Positions 7,761 to 17,390 are shown, numbered from the stretch's first letter. The stretch: DNA of 64,000 nucleotides from CAIWXH01 sp964555675 (GCA_964555675.1 CAZKTU010000003.1:1-64000), one strand, 5' to 3'. The notes: a model not told the origin generated them from the letters alone. Translations and numbers: made by a program.

Positions 7761-8570
7761 CTAGAAGTCGTAGACGATCTCCCAGGCCACCTCCTGGCTC
7801 GGGGCGACGGTGCGCTCGAAGAATGGCTCCCAAGAGAAGGTGTTGCGGTTGCCCCAGATGGGAAAGAAGGCGGGCGCGTAGCTGCAGCTCGCCGCGACGA
7901 GGCCGAGGACGGGGTGGCGCTGGATCACCGTCAGGGGCGCCTGGGCCTCGTGGCTCAGGGCCTGGTAGAACCCGCGCTGATCCGGCGTGGCCCTGCGACT
8001 GATGAAGCCGCTGGGCGCGAGCGCGTAGCCGGGGTTGTCGGGCATATCCACGGGCACGCTCAGGCGGCACAGCTCGGGAGTAGCTGGCTGGGGGAAGAAG
8101 GGGTGAGGGAACCAGCTGACAGGCAGCAGCTCGCGGCCCGTATTGCGCAGGCGGGTGGCCGAGCGTACACTGCGGCCGGTGAGGGCGACGGTGCGCTCGA
8201 GCTCCAGGGCGTAGCCGTGAAAGGAGTGGGCCGTATGCATGGCGACCGCCGTCGGGCCGGCCGATACCTCCCAGCTACAGAACTCCCGCACCTCGCGCCG
8301 CTCGAGGTCGCAGAGGCCGATCCCGATCAGCAGGGCCAGGGGCGAGGCCGGGTCGCGCAGTGGCTGCAGGTTGAAGGCGTCGGGGATGCCCTGCCCGTCG
8401 AACCAGTTGAAGCTGTCGGGGTAGGTGGGCCCGCTGAGCAGCGGCCCGTGGCGGCTGTCCGTGACCTGGAAGATGTAGCCCCCGGTGCAGTAGCGAGGCC
8501 CGAAACGGGCCTGGTCGGCGATAGGGTCAAGTACGGTGACCTGGAGATCGTCATTGCTGAGTGTGTACAT
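7761..8570 (-). CDS. Aldose 1-epimerase-like (galactose-mutarotase fold) protein
   Basis: The protein has 269 residues and is all-beta in character. It shows the layout of aldose 1-epimerases: an early GGYIFQVTDSRHGPLLSGP strand pair, a central HTAHSFHGYALELERTVAL segment in the place of the usual nucleophile-binding strands, VSWFPHPFFPQP with two possible active-site histidine positions, and a late NTFSWEPFFERTV where the family has its catalytic glutamate. Mutarotases interconvert alpha and beta sugar anomers. Similarity is at superfamily level, so the substrate and even activity are open. The start is the ATG at 8568-8570. Confidence 0.6.
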   Translation of the reverse strand: MYTLSNDDLQVTVLDPIADQARFGPRYCTGGYIFQVTDSRHGPLLSGPTYPDSFNWFDGQGIPDAFNLQPLRDPASPLALLIGIGLCDLERREVREFCSWEVSAGPTAVAMHTAHSFHGYALELERTVALTGRSVRSATRLRNTGRELLPVSWFPHPFFPQPATPELCRLSVPVDMPDNPGYALAPSGFISRRATPDQRGFYQALSHEAQAPLTVIQRHPVLGLVAASCSYAPAFFPIWGNRNTFSWEPFFERTVAPSQEVAWEIVYDF

Positions 8571-8762
8571 CGGGTGGGTGCATCCTCATAAAAACCCTGG
8601 CGGATACCGGCGGCAAGAGGGCGTGGCAGCTCGCAGGATGCGCCGCCCGGCATGAGGGCCGAGGGGTCGCTACCGGGAGCCGGGCGCGCTGGGCGTTGTC
8701 GATTCTGGGCTCTGTCGAACGACTATAGTATACGAGCCATCGCATACGAAGGAGGATTGCCG

Positions 8763-9188
8763 ATGCGATTCATGATCCTGATCAAGGCCGACAAGGATTC
8801 CGAGGCGGGCGTTCTGCCTGACGAGCAGCTCCTCGCCGAGATGGGCAAGTTCAACGAAGAGCTGGTGAAGGCCGGCGTGATGCTTGCGGGCGAGGGGCTT
8901 CATCCGACCTCGAAGGGCGCGCGCGTCAGGTTTTCGGGCGATCAGCGCACCGTGATCGATGGGCCCTTCGCCGAGACAAAAGAGGTGATCGCCGGTTTCT
9001 GGCTGTGGGAGGTGGCCTCGAAGGAAGAGGCGATCGCGTGGGTCAAGCGCTGCCCTAACCCCATGGGTGGAGAATCGGAGATCGAGATTCGCCAGGTGTT
9101 CGAGGCCGACGACTTCGGCGCCGAGTTCACGCCCGAGCTCAGGGAGCAGGAGGAGCGCATGCGCTCCCAGATGGCCGCCAAGAAGTAG
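8763..9188 (+). CDS. YciI-like (DGPF domain) protein
   Basis: The protein has 141 residues. The ATG is fixed by a GGAGGA ribosome site 7 bases upstream; a longer frame upstream lacks one. It contains MRFMILIKADKDSEAG at the start and VIDGPFAETKEVIAGFW in the middle, the DGPF signature of the YciI/PhnB-like family, and ends in a charged helix. Close relatives are often co-encoded with ECF sigma factors in Chloroflexota and actinobacteria, but none is next to this gene. The biochemical role is unknown. A strong hairpin follows the stop, so it is probably monocistronic. Confidence 0.82.
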   Translation: MRFMILIKADKDSEAGVLPDEQLLAEMGKFNEELVKAGVMLAGEGLHPTSKGARVRFSGDQRTVIDGPFAETKEVIAGFWLWEVASKEEAIAWVKRCPNPMGGESEIEIRQVFEADDFGAEFTPELREQEERMRSQMAAKK

Positions 9189-9210
9189 AATCACGTAGCG
9201 ATGAACGTAT

Positions 9211-9245
9211 GCCCGCCCTGTGAGCTCGGTTGTCACAGGGCGGGC
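9211..9245 (+). terminator. Terminator-like hairpin after the YciI-like gene
   Basis: GCCCGCCCTGTGA (9211-9223) and TCACAGGGCGGGC (9233-9245) form a perfect 13-bp stem with a 9-base loop, 22 bases after the stop. The trailing T-run is poor (CTTGG). Confidence 0.65.
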
Positions 9246-9380
9246 CTTGGCGTGCCCGGCCTGGCAACTGGAATGAGGGCCGCTGCGCGTCAGGCTCCTG
9301 CCGGGGCGTTCAGATCTGCTACCATGGCGAGGAGGATAAGGCCGCCCGCGGCGCGAGCTGCTACCGAAAGGATACCACCG

Positions 9381-10616
9381 TTGACCACACCAGCTTACCA
9401 GGTCCGCACCGTCCACTGTGACCACCGCGCGGACGACGAAGCGGTCTACCAGGCGCTGCGCCGCGCCACCGACCCGCTCGAGCGGGCGTGGTCGCGGCTC
9501 GCCCGCGCCAGGCGCATCGCCATTAAGTTCAACCAGGATAAGGCCAGCCAGAAGGTGGTGATGCTCGCCGGGCAGCGCCAGCAGCTCGTGAGCGACAGCG
9601 TGGTGCGCGCCACCTTGCGCCTGCTGCGCGAGCGCACCTCGGCCGAACTGCTCTGCGTCGACGTCAGCTTCTACGTCATGTACAACGGCGAGACCCTGGC
9701 CAACACCTGCAATGTCGCCCCGCTGCTGCGCGAGTTCGGGGTGCGCTACGTGGACGGCACGCAGCCCCCCTACAGCCCGGCCCCGGTCCCCGGCGGCGGC
9801 CTGATGTTTGGCGGCTACACCCTGATGGACGAGCTGCTCGCGGCCGACGCGGTGGTCTCGGTGGCGACGATCAAGAACCACGCCTTTATGGGGGTCACCG
9901 GCTGTCTGAAGAACCTCTTCGGGCTTATGCCCGGCGAGCCCCACGCCCGGCCGCGCACCTACTATCACCACCTGGTGCGTATGCCCGGCATGCTCGCGGA
10001 CATCGGCCGCATCCTCGACCCTGCCCTCAATATCGTGGACGCCCTGGTGGGCCAGGCCGGCCAGGAGTGGAGCGCCCTCGGCCCGCCTGAGGGGCGCATC
10101 GTCGATGCCCTGATCGCCGGCGACCACGTGATCGCCACAGACGCGGCGATGATGCAGCTCATGGGCCACGACCCCCGCGCCGACTGGCCGACGCCGCCCT
10201 TCCACCGCGACCGCAACCCGCTGCTGGTCGCCGCCGAGGGCGGCTTCGGCACGGTCGACCTGAGCGAGGTCGATTATCGCTCCGAGGTCGCCCCGCAGCC
10301 GCCCGGCGCCTTCTATGCGATCATGACCGACCCGCCCGAGGTCACGCAGAGCTGGCGGCGCACGATGGCCGAGCAGGCGCTCTTCTACCGCGATAACCCG
10401 CAGCTCTTCGAGCGCTACGCCGGCGAGTATATCCTGCTCCAGGACGGCGTGGTGCGCTGGCACGACCCGTCCGGTACGATCAACGTCAGCCGCCGCGAGC
10501 TCGCCGGCGAGCACCCCGATCACGCCTTATTCTACAAATATGTGGACCCCTCCGAGGCCGAGGGCGAGCGCTACGCGGTCTACGAGCGCACGCTGGCGAC
10601 CATGCCGCACGAGTGA
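9381..10616 (+). CDS. DUF362 domain protein
   Basis: The protein has 411 residues from the TTG at 9381, chosen for the GAAAGGA ribosome site upstream; an in-frame ATG at 9324 would add 19 basic residues but has no such site. The DUF362 core is visible: IKFNQDKAS near the start, then VVSVATIKNHAFMGVTGCLKN with its lysine and cysteine, then VDALIAGDHVIATDAAMMQLMG. DUF362 proteins are of unknown function and in some lineages carry 4Fe-4S ferredoxin domains, which this one lacks. It stands alone between two terminator-like or empty intergenic regions. Confidence 0.75.
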   Translation: MTTPAYQVRTVHCDHRADDEAVYQALRRATDPLERAWSRLARARRIAIKFNQDKASQKVVMLAGQRQQLVSDSVVRATLRLLRERTSAELLCVDVSFYVMYNGETLANTCNVAPLLREFGVRYVDGTQPPYSPAPVPGGGLMFGGYTLMDELLAADAVVSVATIKNHAFMGVTGCLKNLFGLMPGEPHARPRTYYHHLVRMPGMLADIGRILDPALNIVDALVGQAGQEWSALGPPEGRIVDALIAGDHVIATDAAMMQLMGHDPRADWPTPPFHRDRNPLLVAAEGGFGTVDLSEVDYRSEVAPQPPGAFYAIMTDPPEVTQSWRRTMAEQALFYRDNPQLFERYAGEYILLQDGVVRWHDPSGTINVSRRELAGEHPDHALFYKYVDPSEAEGERYAVYERTLATMPHE

Positions 10617-10784
10617 GCGGTATCGCCTCGCGAGGCGGCGGGCGCGCCGGGGGCGGGCGACCCCACGCGCGCCCAAATTGGGCCTCGGCAATAGCTGCTT
10701 GCCATAGTACAATCGACATCACCGCCGGCGTTTATTTGATACTACTCATCCCAACAGGCTGCACAACCGTCAGGTAACGCCATT

Positions 10785-13700
10785 ATGGATAACCTCGTCG
10801 GCTACCTGGCCCTCGATCGCGCCCGCGCCCTCGCCCGAGGCGCCGCTCTGCCCGATCGGACCTCCGGGGCTGCGCTCTTCGCCGACATCTCCGGCTTCAC
10901 CGCCCTCACCGAGGCCCTCGCCCGCGACCTGGGCCCACGGCGCGGCGCCGAGGAGCTAACCCGGCACCTCAACGCCGTCTACACCGCCCTGATCGGCGAG
11001 CTCCACCAGATGGGCGGCGTCGCACTGGGCTTTAGCGGCGACGCGATCACCTGCTGGTTCGACGAGGCGACCCTGAGGGCGGAGCACGCGGCCCTCAGCC
11101 CTGAGGGCGCTGAACTCGCCGCCGAGTACGAGGCGCCGCGCCGCGCCGTGGCCTGCGCCCTCGCTATGCAGGCCGCCATGGGCGCCTTCGCCGCCGTGCC
11201 CCTGCCCAATGGCGGCAGTATCGCTATCGCCCTCAAGGTCGCGGTCGCCACAGGCCCGGCCCGGCGTTTCGTCGTGGGCGACCCGGCCATTCAGCTCATG
11301 GACGTGCTCGCCGGCGCCACCCTGCAGCGCGTCGCGACGGCCGAGCGTCTGTCCCAGCGCGGCGAGGTGATCGTCGACCCGGCTACCGCCGATGTCCTCG
11401 GGGCCGCCCTCGTGATCGCCGAGCGGCGCACGGCCGAGCCGGCAGGCCCCGGCTATGCCGTCGTCGCGGGCATGCTTGGCCCCGCCCCCCACCCGCTGGC
11501 CGCCGATCTGCCCCAGCTCGATGCCGCAACCCTGCGCCCCTGGATGCTCCCCGTCGTCTACGAGCGGCTGCGGGCCGGCCTCGGCGCCTTCCTCACCGAG
11601 CTGCGCCCCGCCGTGGCCCTCTTCCTGGGCTTCGACGGTATCGACTACGACGGCGACGAGCAGGCCGGCGCTCTGCTCAATGTCTTCATCAGCCGCGCCC
11701 AGGCCGTCCTGGCCGAGGGGGCGGGCACTCTGCTTCAGGTCACCATCGGCGACAAGGGCGCCTATCTGTACGCGGCCCTCGGCATCCCGGTGGCCCACGA
11801 GGACGACACCTCGCGCGCCGCCCGCGCTGCCTTGGCCCTGCTGCGCCTGTCCGACGAGATCCCTGAGCTCGCGCGGCTCCGCATCGGCCTCAGCCAGGGC
11901 CAGATGTGCGTCGGCGCCTACGGCAGCGCCGCCCGCTGCACCTATGGGGTGCTCGGCGACGATGTGAATGTGGCCGCCCGCCTCATGCAGCTCGCCGCCC
12001 CCGGCGAGGCCCTGCTCTCAGGGCGCGTGCAGGTCGGCCTCGGCATCGGCTACGAGCTCGCGGCGCGCCCGCCCCTCGCCGTCAAGGGGAAGGCCGAGCC
12101 CCTGCCGATCTTCGAGCTGCGGGGGTATGCGCGCCGCCCCAGCATTCGCCTCGAGGAGCCGGTCTACAGCCTCCCGATGATCGGACGCGGCCACGAGTTG
12201 GGCATTGTCGCCGAGCGCATCCAGGTCGCTGCCCTGGGCCGCGGCCAGATCGTCGCCCTCACCGCCGAGGCCGGCATGGGCAAGTCGCGCCTCGTGGCCG
12301 AAGTGCTGCAGCTGACCCGCCGCCGCGGCTGGTCCGGTTACGGCGGGGCCTGTGTCTCGTACGGCACCCGCACCCCCTACCTCGTCTGGCGGCCGATCAT
12401 CCAGGCCCTGCTCGCCATCGACCCGGCCCTCCCCCCGCTGCGCCAGATCCGCCTGCTCGAGGCCGAGATCGCCAGGCGGGCCCCGGCGCGCGCCCAGGCT
12501 CTGCCGCTGCTCAGCCCGCTGCTCGACCTCCCCCTGGCCGAGAACGACTTCACGCGCACCCTCGAGCCGCAGGACCGCAAGGGCGCCCTCGAGGCGCTGC
12601 TGGTCGACTGTCTGCGCTCAGCCGCCGCCGAGGCCCGGGCCGCCGGCGGCGGCCTGCTGCTGGTCTTCGAGGATCTCCACTGGATCGACGCCCTCTCCCA
12701 TGACCTACTCGAGGCCGTGGCGCGGGAGGCCGCGCAGCTCCCAATGCTGCTCGTCCTGGCCTACAGGCCGCCCGAGACGACGCGGCGTCAGGCCCCGCGC
12801 GTCGAAGCGATGGCCCACTGCACCCGTATCGCCCTCTCCGAGCTTACCGCCGGCGAGCTCGAGGAGCTGATCGGGGCCAGACTCGCCCAGCTCTTCCCGG
12901 CTCGCGCGGGCGTCTTCCCGGCCGACCTGGCGCGCGAGCTGAGCGCCCGGGCCCAGGGCAACCCCTTCTTCGTCGAGGAGCTGCTGAGCTACCTGCGCGA
13001 TCGTGGCGTGGACCCGTACACCCCCGCAGCGCTCGCGGGCATCGACCTGCCCACAAGCCTGCAGCGCCTGATCCTGAGCCGTATCGACCAGCTGACCGAG
13101 CGCGAGCAGACGACCCTGCGTGTGGCGAGCGTGATCGGGCGTCACTTCAGGGCTGCCTGGCTGCCGGGCTCCTATCCGACCCTGGGCGATCTGAGCCGGA
13201 TCAAGGGCGACCTCGATGAGCTGGCTCGCCTCGAACTAACGCCTCTCGATACCCCCGAGCCCGAGTTGACCTACCTCTTCAAGCATATCATGACCCAGGA
13301 GGTCGCCTACGAGAGCCTGTCGCTCGCCACCCGCGCGACCCTCCACGAGCAGTTGGCCCGCTGGCTCGAGGCCGGCAATCTCGAGGCGCCGCCCCTCGAC
13401 CTGCTGGCCTACCACTACGACCGCAGCGAGAACCTCGCCAAGCGGCGCGAGTATCTGCTGCGCGCCGGCGACCAGGCCCAGGCGACTGCGGCCAACGAGG
13501 CCGCCATCGACTACTTCCGCCGCCTGCTCCCGCTCCTCGGGGCGCCCGCCGAGCGCGTGGCCGTGCTGCTGAAGCTGGGCACGGTGCTCGAGCTGATCGG
13601 GCGCTGGGATGATGCCGAGAGCAACTTCCGCTCGGCTCTGGAGCTGGGGCAGCAGGCGGGCAACAACCCCGGGCTCGCGCAGGCGCTCTATGCCCTGGGC

Positions 13701-15158
13701 GCGTTGTGCAACCATCGGGGCGACTACCCCGCCGCCCTGGACTGGCTCGGGCAGGCCGAGGCGGCCTGGGTGCAGCTTGGCGAGCAGGGGGCCCTGAGCC
13801 GGACGCTGACCGCCCGCGGCGCCACGCTCTTCGCCACCGGGGCCTACGACGAGGCGCATCAGACGCTGACCGGCAGCATCGCCCTGGCCCGCGCCGCCGA
13901 GCAGCGCCTCGAGCTCGCCTCGGCCCTCAACGCCCTGGGGGGGCTTCTCGTCGAGCAGGGCAACCACGACCTCGCCATCGCCCAGTTCAACGAGAGCCTG
14001 GCCCTGCGCCACGCCCTTGGCGACCGGCGCGGCGCCGCCGATACGCTGCTCAACCTGGGCCTGGTGAACGAGCGCCATGGCGATTATGGGACGGCGCGGG
14101 CCCACTACGAGGAGGCCCTGGCCTTCTATCGCACCCTCGGCGATACCAAGGGTGTGGCCCGAGCCCTGAGGCAGGTGGGCAACGTGAGCGAGCGGCAGGG
14201 CGATTACCCTGCGGCGCGACAGCTCTATGAGGAGAGCCTGAGCCTGCAGCGCATGATCGGCGACCGCTCGGGCATGGCCTGGATCCTTATCGACCTGGGC
14301 CGCCTCGTCGAGTTTCAGGCCGAGTATGAGACGGCGCGGACCTACTATGAGGAGAGCCTGGCCCTGCACCGGGCCATCGGCGAGAAGTCGGGCGTGGCCT
14401 GGGCCAGCTTCAACCTGGGCGTGATCGAGGAGCGCCAGGGCGCCTTCGAGCTCTCGAAAGGTCGCCTCCGCGAGGCCCTGGCCCTCTTCCAGACCCTGGG
14501 CGCAACCCACGGCGAGGCATGGGCCCTCTATAGTCTGGGCTGCATCGCCCGCGAGCAGGGCGATTTCCCCGCCGGGCGAGCGCAGTTGGAGCAGGCCGCG
14601 GCGGTCTTCCGCAGCCTCGATGACCAGATCGGCCTGGCCTGCTACCTCGACAGCCTGGGCTGTGTCGAGCTGATGGCCGGCAACGTGACCGAGGCGCGCG
14701 TCTTGATCGAGCAGAGCCTGGCCCGCTTCCAGGCCCTCGGCGAGCGGCCGAATATCGCCTGGGCCAACCTCGACCTGGGGTTTGTGGCCTTGCACGAGGG
14801 CGCGTACGACGCGGCGCTGCGCTACTACGAGCTGGGGACCAGGCTCTCCAAGCAGGTGGGCTATACCCACCTGATGATTCAGGGCGTGTGCGGCGGGGCG
14901 GGCGTGATGCTGCGACGCGGCGAGCACACCCTGGCCACGCGCCTCGGCGGCGCCGTCACAGCCCTATGGGCGCGCTATCACGCCGCGCCGGTCCGCCTGT
15001 CGCGGCTCGTGATCGACGAGATTACCCTCGTGGCGGGGGCCGCCCTGGGCGAGGCCGTCTTCGGCGCCGCCTGGGCCGCGGGCGCCGCTCTCGGCCTCGA
15101 CGAGGCGATCATGCTCGCCTTCGCCACGGTGTACGAGCCCGGCGCCGGGGCGAGTTGA
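10785..15158 (+). CDS. Giant class III cyclase (two domains) - AAA ATPase - TPR protein
   Basis: The protein has 1457 residues. A first class III nucleotidyl-cyclase homology domain covers about 25-220 (ADISGFTALTEAL at 33-45, GFSGDAITCWF). A second covers about 270-430 (VLGDDVNVAARL near 390), with the first metal aspartate motif degraded to LFLGFDGIDYD. A STAND/AAA-type ATPase follows (Walker A EAGMGKS near 494; Walker B LLLVFEDLHWID near 625-636). From about 920 to 1370 there are roughly ten tetratricopeptide repeats of the type A..YEESL.L....G. Similar proteins in Chloroflexota and actinobacteria are thought to be signalling hubs. There is no membrane segment and no DNA-binding domain. 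Confidence 0.88.
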   Translation: MDNLVGYLALDRARALARGAALPDRTSGAALFADISGFTALTEALARDLGPRRGAEELTRHLNAVYTALIGELHQMGGVALGFSGDAITCWFDEATLRAEHAALSPEGAELAAEYEAPRRAVACALAMQAAMGAFAAVPLPNGGSIAIALKVAVATGPARRFVVGDPAIQLMDVLAGATLQRVATAERLSQRGEVIVDPATADVLGAALVIAERRTAEPAGPGYAVVAGMLGPAPHPLAADLPQLDAATLRPWMLPVVYERLRAGLGAFLTELRPAVALFLGFDGIDYDGDEQAGALLNVFISRAQAVLAEGAGTLLQVTIGDKGAYLYAALGIPVAHEDDTSRAARAALALLRLSDEIPELARLRIGLSQGQMCVGAYGSAARCTYGVLGDDVNVAARLMQLAAPGEALLSGRVQVGLGIGYELAARPPLAVKGKAEPLPIFELRGYARRPSIRLEEPVYSLPMIGRGHELGIVAERIQVAALGRGQIVALTAEAGMGKSRLVAEVLQLTRRRGWSGYGGACVSYGTRTPYLVWRPIIQALLAIDPALPPLRQIRLLEAEIARRAPARAQALPLLSPLLDLPLAENDFTRTLEPQDRKGALEALLVDCLRSAAAEARAAGGGLLLVFEDLHWIDALSHDLLEAVAREAAQLPMLLVLAYRPPETTRRQAPRVEAMAHCTRIALSELTAGELEELIGARLAQLFPARAGVFPADLARELSARAQGNPFFVEELLSYLRDRGVDPYTPAALAGIDLPTSLQRLILSRIDQLTEREQTTLRVASVIGRHFRAAWLPGSYPTLGDLSRIKGDLDELARLELTPLDTPEPELTYLFKHIMTQEVAYESLSLATRATLHEQLARWLEAGNLEAPPLDLLAYHYDRSENLAKRREYLLRAGDQAQATAANEAAIDYFRRLLPLLGAPAERVAVLLKLGTVLELIGRWDDAESNFRSALELGQQAGNNPGLAQALYALGALCNHRGDYPAALDWLGQAEAAWVQLGEQGALSRTLTARGATLFATGAYDEAHQTLTGSIALARAAEQRLELASALNALGGLLVEQGNHDLAIAQFNESLALRHALGDRRGAADTLLNLGLVNERHGDYGTARAHYEEALAFYRTLGDTKGVARALRQVGNVSERQGDYPAARQLYEESLSLQRMIGDRSGMAWILIDLGRLVEFQAEYETARTYYEESLALHRAIGEKSGVAWASFNLGVIEERQGAFELSKGRLREALALFQTLGATHGEAWALYSLGCIAREQGDFPAGRAQLEQAAAVFRSLDDQIGLACYLDSLGCVELMAGNVTEARVLIEQSLARFQALGERPNIAWANLDLGFVALHEGAYDAALRYYELGTRLSKQVGYTHLMIQGVCGGAGVMLRRGEHTLATRLGGAVTALWARYHAAPVRLSRLVIDEITLVAGAALGEAVFGAAWAAGAALGLDEAIMLAFATVYEPGAGAS

Positions 15159-15209
15159 GCCCTGGCGGCGCTGTCAGGCTGCGAGGGGCCAGTACACCCA
15201 GCCGTTGCA

Positions 15210-15262
15210 GGGCCGCAGGCCCTGTAGACCCGCCGCCGGCAGCGGCGAAGCGAAGCTCGATT
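15210..15262. repeat. Imperfect intergenic repeat R2, copy A
   Basis: The block GGGCCGCAGGCCC, then ACCCGCCGCCGGCAGCGGCG, then AAGCGAAGCTCGATTAC recurs at 22111-22169. Both copies sit directly downstream of a minus-strand gene. GGGCCGCAGGCCC and GCCGCCGGCAGCGGC can each form a hairpin, so a terminator role is possible. Confidence 0.45.
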
Positions 15263-15605
15263 ACCTGGTCACCGGCAGCAGCAGGTACTCGACGGCCTGC
15301 CAGATGCAGATCGGAATGCCCGCGCCGGCGAAGCCCGCGACGACCATGTCCTCGTAGTCGCGCCAGTTGATCGTGACCCCCTGATCGGCGGCCGAACGCG
15401 CTACAAGCATCACCGGAAGGCCGACCAGAGCGACCCCGCCGATCACCTCCAGGGCGACCCATGTCGGCTTGATCGGCAGCTTCCGCTCCAGGGCCGCGAG
15501 GGCGAGGGCATAGGTTGCGCCAAGCACCATGGTACGCCGGCCGACCCGGGCGGTGAGACGAGGAGAGCCGGCCCCAGACGAAACACTCGTGGACTGCGAT
15601 GACAT
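15261..15605 (-). CDS. Small membrane protein of unknown function
   Basis: The protein has 114 residues. The ATG at 15605 is supported by AGAAGGA upstream. A Ser/Thr-rich N-terminus is followed by three hydrophobic stretches (about 27-41, 48-68 and 90-110) that look like membrane spans, with a short polar DQGVTINWRDYEDM loop before the last. I do not recognise a family. Its neighbours (a cyclase-TPR regulator and an O-methyltransferase, both plus strand) give no functional hint. Confidence 0.6.
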   Translation of the reverse strand: MSSQSTSVSSGAGSPRLTARVGRRTMVLGATYALALAALERKLPIKPTWVALEVIGGVALVGLPVMLVARSAADQGVTINWRDYEDMVVAGFAGAGIPICIWQAVEYLLLPVTR

Positions 15606-15861
15606 GTCGTGTCCTTCTGCTAGGGAGAGGCAATGGGCATGAGCGATGAGCGCTAGAAGCGAATCTAAGCTTTGCCATCTGCCTGGAAAAACGTGTGTGG
15701 AGCACCGAGCCTTCAACTCGAAATGTTAAGACTTGGTTACAGGAATGTCATAGACGCGCTCGGGCGAACCGCTTCTGGCCGGCCTACAGCGGCGGTGGTG
15801 CGCTACAATGGCGGGGAGCAACAGATGTGAGCGGGCGGCGTGGCCGCCCACGGAGGGAGCG

Positions 15862-16530
15862 ATGACCGAGGAGCGGTGGACAGCTGTTGACGACTATATT
15901 GGCGAACGCCTCTTTCCGGCCGACCCGGACCTCGACTCGGCCCTGCGGGCCACCAGCGAGGCGGGGATGCCGGCGATCAACGTCGCCCCGAATCAGGGGC
16001 GGCTCCTGCAGATGCTCGCGCGCTCGATCGGGGCGCGGACGATCCTTGAGATCGGCACCCTGGGCGGCTACAGCACGATCTGGTTGGCCCGCGCCCTGCC
16101 GCCCGGCGGGCGTCTGATCACGCTGGAGGCGGACCCGAAGCACGCCGGCGTGGCCCGCGCGAATCTGGAGCGCGCGGGGCTGAGCGATCGGGTCGAGGTG
16201 CGCACAGGTGCGGCCCTCGACAGCTTGCCCGCACTGGCCGCCGAGGGGCTAGGCCCCTTCGACCTGGTCTTCATCGACGCCGATAAGCCCAATACGCCCG
16301 CCTACTTCGAGTGGTCGCTGAAGCTGACCCGCCAGGGCAGCCTGATCATCACCGACAATGTCGTGCGCGACGGGGCCGTGGCCGACCTCGCCAGCGCCGA
16401 CCCGAGCGTGAGGGGTGTCCAGCGCCTGATCGAGCTCATGGCCGCCGAGAAGCGCGTCGTGGCGACGGTGCTGCAGACCGTCGGCAGCAAGGGCTACGAC
16501 GGGCTGGGGTTCGCCCTCGTCATCGGCTAA
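15862..16530 (+). CDS. O-methyltransferase, COMT-like (Methyltransf_3 family)
   Basis: The protein has 222 residues, with the ATG placed 5 bases after GGAGGG. SAM motif I is ILEIGTLGGYSTIWLAR (about 61-77). The acidic loop LITLEADPKHAGVARANLE follows, and then DLVFIDADKPNTPAYFE carries the divalent-metal aspartates of the catechol/caffeoyl-CoA O-methyltransferase family. These enzymes methylate a hydroxyl of catechol-like small molecules using Mg2+ and SAM. The substrate is unknown. A strong bidirectional terminator separates it from the convergent PadR gene, so it is a single-gene unit. Confidence 0.88.
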   Translation: MTEERWTAVDDYIGERLFPADPDLDSALRATSEAGMPAINVAPNQGRLLQMLARSIGARTILEIGTLGGYSTIWLARALPPGGRLITLEADPKHAGVARANLERAGLSDRVEVRTGAALDSLPALAAEGLGPFDLVFIDADKPNTPAYFEWSLKLTRQGSLIITDNVVRDGAVADLASADPSVRGVQRLIELMAAEKRVVATVLQTVGSKGYDGLGFALVIG

Positions 16531-16546
16531 CTGCCTCCAGACATGC

Positions 16547-16586
16547 AAAAGCGCAGCCCGCGACATCTGCCGCGGGCTGCGCTTTT
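16547..16586. terminator. Bidirectional intrinsic terminator
   Basis: AAAAGCGCAGCCCGCG (16547-16562) and CGCGGGCTGCGCTTTT (16571-16586) form a perfect 16-bp stem with an 8-base loop, and A/T runs on both sides serve both strands. It lies between the convergent O-methyltransferase and PadR genes. Confidence 0.9.
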
Positions 16587-16608
16587 GTGGACTGCTGCCG
16601 GCTTTCGC

Positions 16609-17370
16609 CTACTGCTCTTGCGAGCCGGGGGCGTCGGCGGCGAGGGCGCTGTAGATCTCGCGGCGGGCCCGCTCGAGGACCTGCATCACGGCGCGCACCT
16701 GCTCGGGGGAGCCATGGCGAGCCGCCTGCATCACCACCTCGATCAGGGCCCCGGCGCTGCGCCGCAGCTCGCCCAGATCCTCGCGGCCGCCCATGGGGCC
16801 GAAGGGCGGGCGCCCCGGGCCGCCGTGGCGCTCGGGCTCGCGCTCGGCCAGCAGCTGTCGGCCGCTGTCGGTGATCGTGTAGACCCGCTTGCCCTCGACG
16901 CTCTCGCTGGTCAGGTGACCCTCGTCCTCGAGCAGCTGCAGGGTGGGGTAGACCGAGCCGGGGCTCGGCCTGTAGAAGCCGCCGAAGCGACGCTCGAGCT
17001 CCTTGATCAGGTCGTAGCCGTGGCGCGGCTGCTCGGCCAGCAGCTCGAGCAGGGCGAACCTGATGTCGCCGCGGCGCTGCCGGCGCGGCGGCCCGCCGAA
17101 GGGTCCGCCGCCGAACGGGTCGTCGCCGAAGGGCCCGAAGGGGCCGAAGGGGCCCTCGGGGCGCCCGCGCCGCCCGGGGCCGAACCAGAAGGGGCCGCGC
17201 CCGCCGCCGTGGCCCCAGCCGTGGCCGCGGCCCTCGCCCCATCCGTGACCCCGTCCCTCGCCGCGGCCGTGGCCCCAGCCGTGGCCGCGGCCCTCGTCCC
17301 AGCCGCCCTCGTCGTGTCCGTGCTCGTGGTGGTGGCGCCCGCCGCGCCCGTGGAAGTGTCGGTTATGCAT
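16609..17370 (-). CDS. PadR-family regulator with a His/Gly-rich N-terminal extension
   Basis: The protein has 253 residues. The PadR winged helix spans about 98-175 (IRFALLELLAEQPRHGYDLI, then SVYPTLQLLEDEGHL and the wing GKRVYTITDSGRQLL), with a helical dimerisation tail after it. Residues 1-60 contain 13 histidines and a thrice-repeated EGRGHGWG unit, followed by a Gly/Pro/Phe-rich linker. This tail is not part of the PadR fold; histidine clusters of this kind bind Ni, Zn, Cu or Co in other proteins, so metal sensing or buffering is a fair guess. Two copies of a 12-bp palindrome flank its own promoter, indicating autorepression. Confidence 0.85.
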   Translation of the reverse strand: MHNRHFHGRGGRHHHEHGHDEGGWDEGRGHGWGHGRGEGRGHGWGEGRGHGWGHGGGRGPFWFGPGRRGRPEGPFGPFGPFGDDPFGGGPFGGPPRRQRRGDIRFALLELLAEQPRHGYDLIKELERRFGGFYRPSPGSVYPTLQLLEDEGHLTSESVEGKRVYTITDSGRQLLAEREPERHGGPGRPPFGPMGGREDLGELRRSAGALIEVVMQAARHGSPEQVRAVMQVLERARREIYSALAADAPGSQEQ

Positions 17371-17390
17371 CTGACTGATCCCTTTCGTTA

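Noticed and set aside
13236..14927. 563-codon minus frame opposite the TPR region
   Set aside because: Mirrors the TPR repeat of the sense gene; no independent start signal or domain.
17210..17300. Tandem GTGGCCGCGGCC-like repeats at DNA level
   Set aside because: They are explained by the EGRGHGWG protein repeat of the PadR tail, not a separate repeat array or CRISPR.
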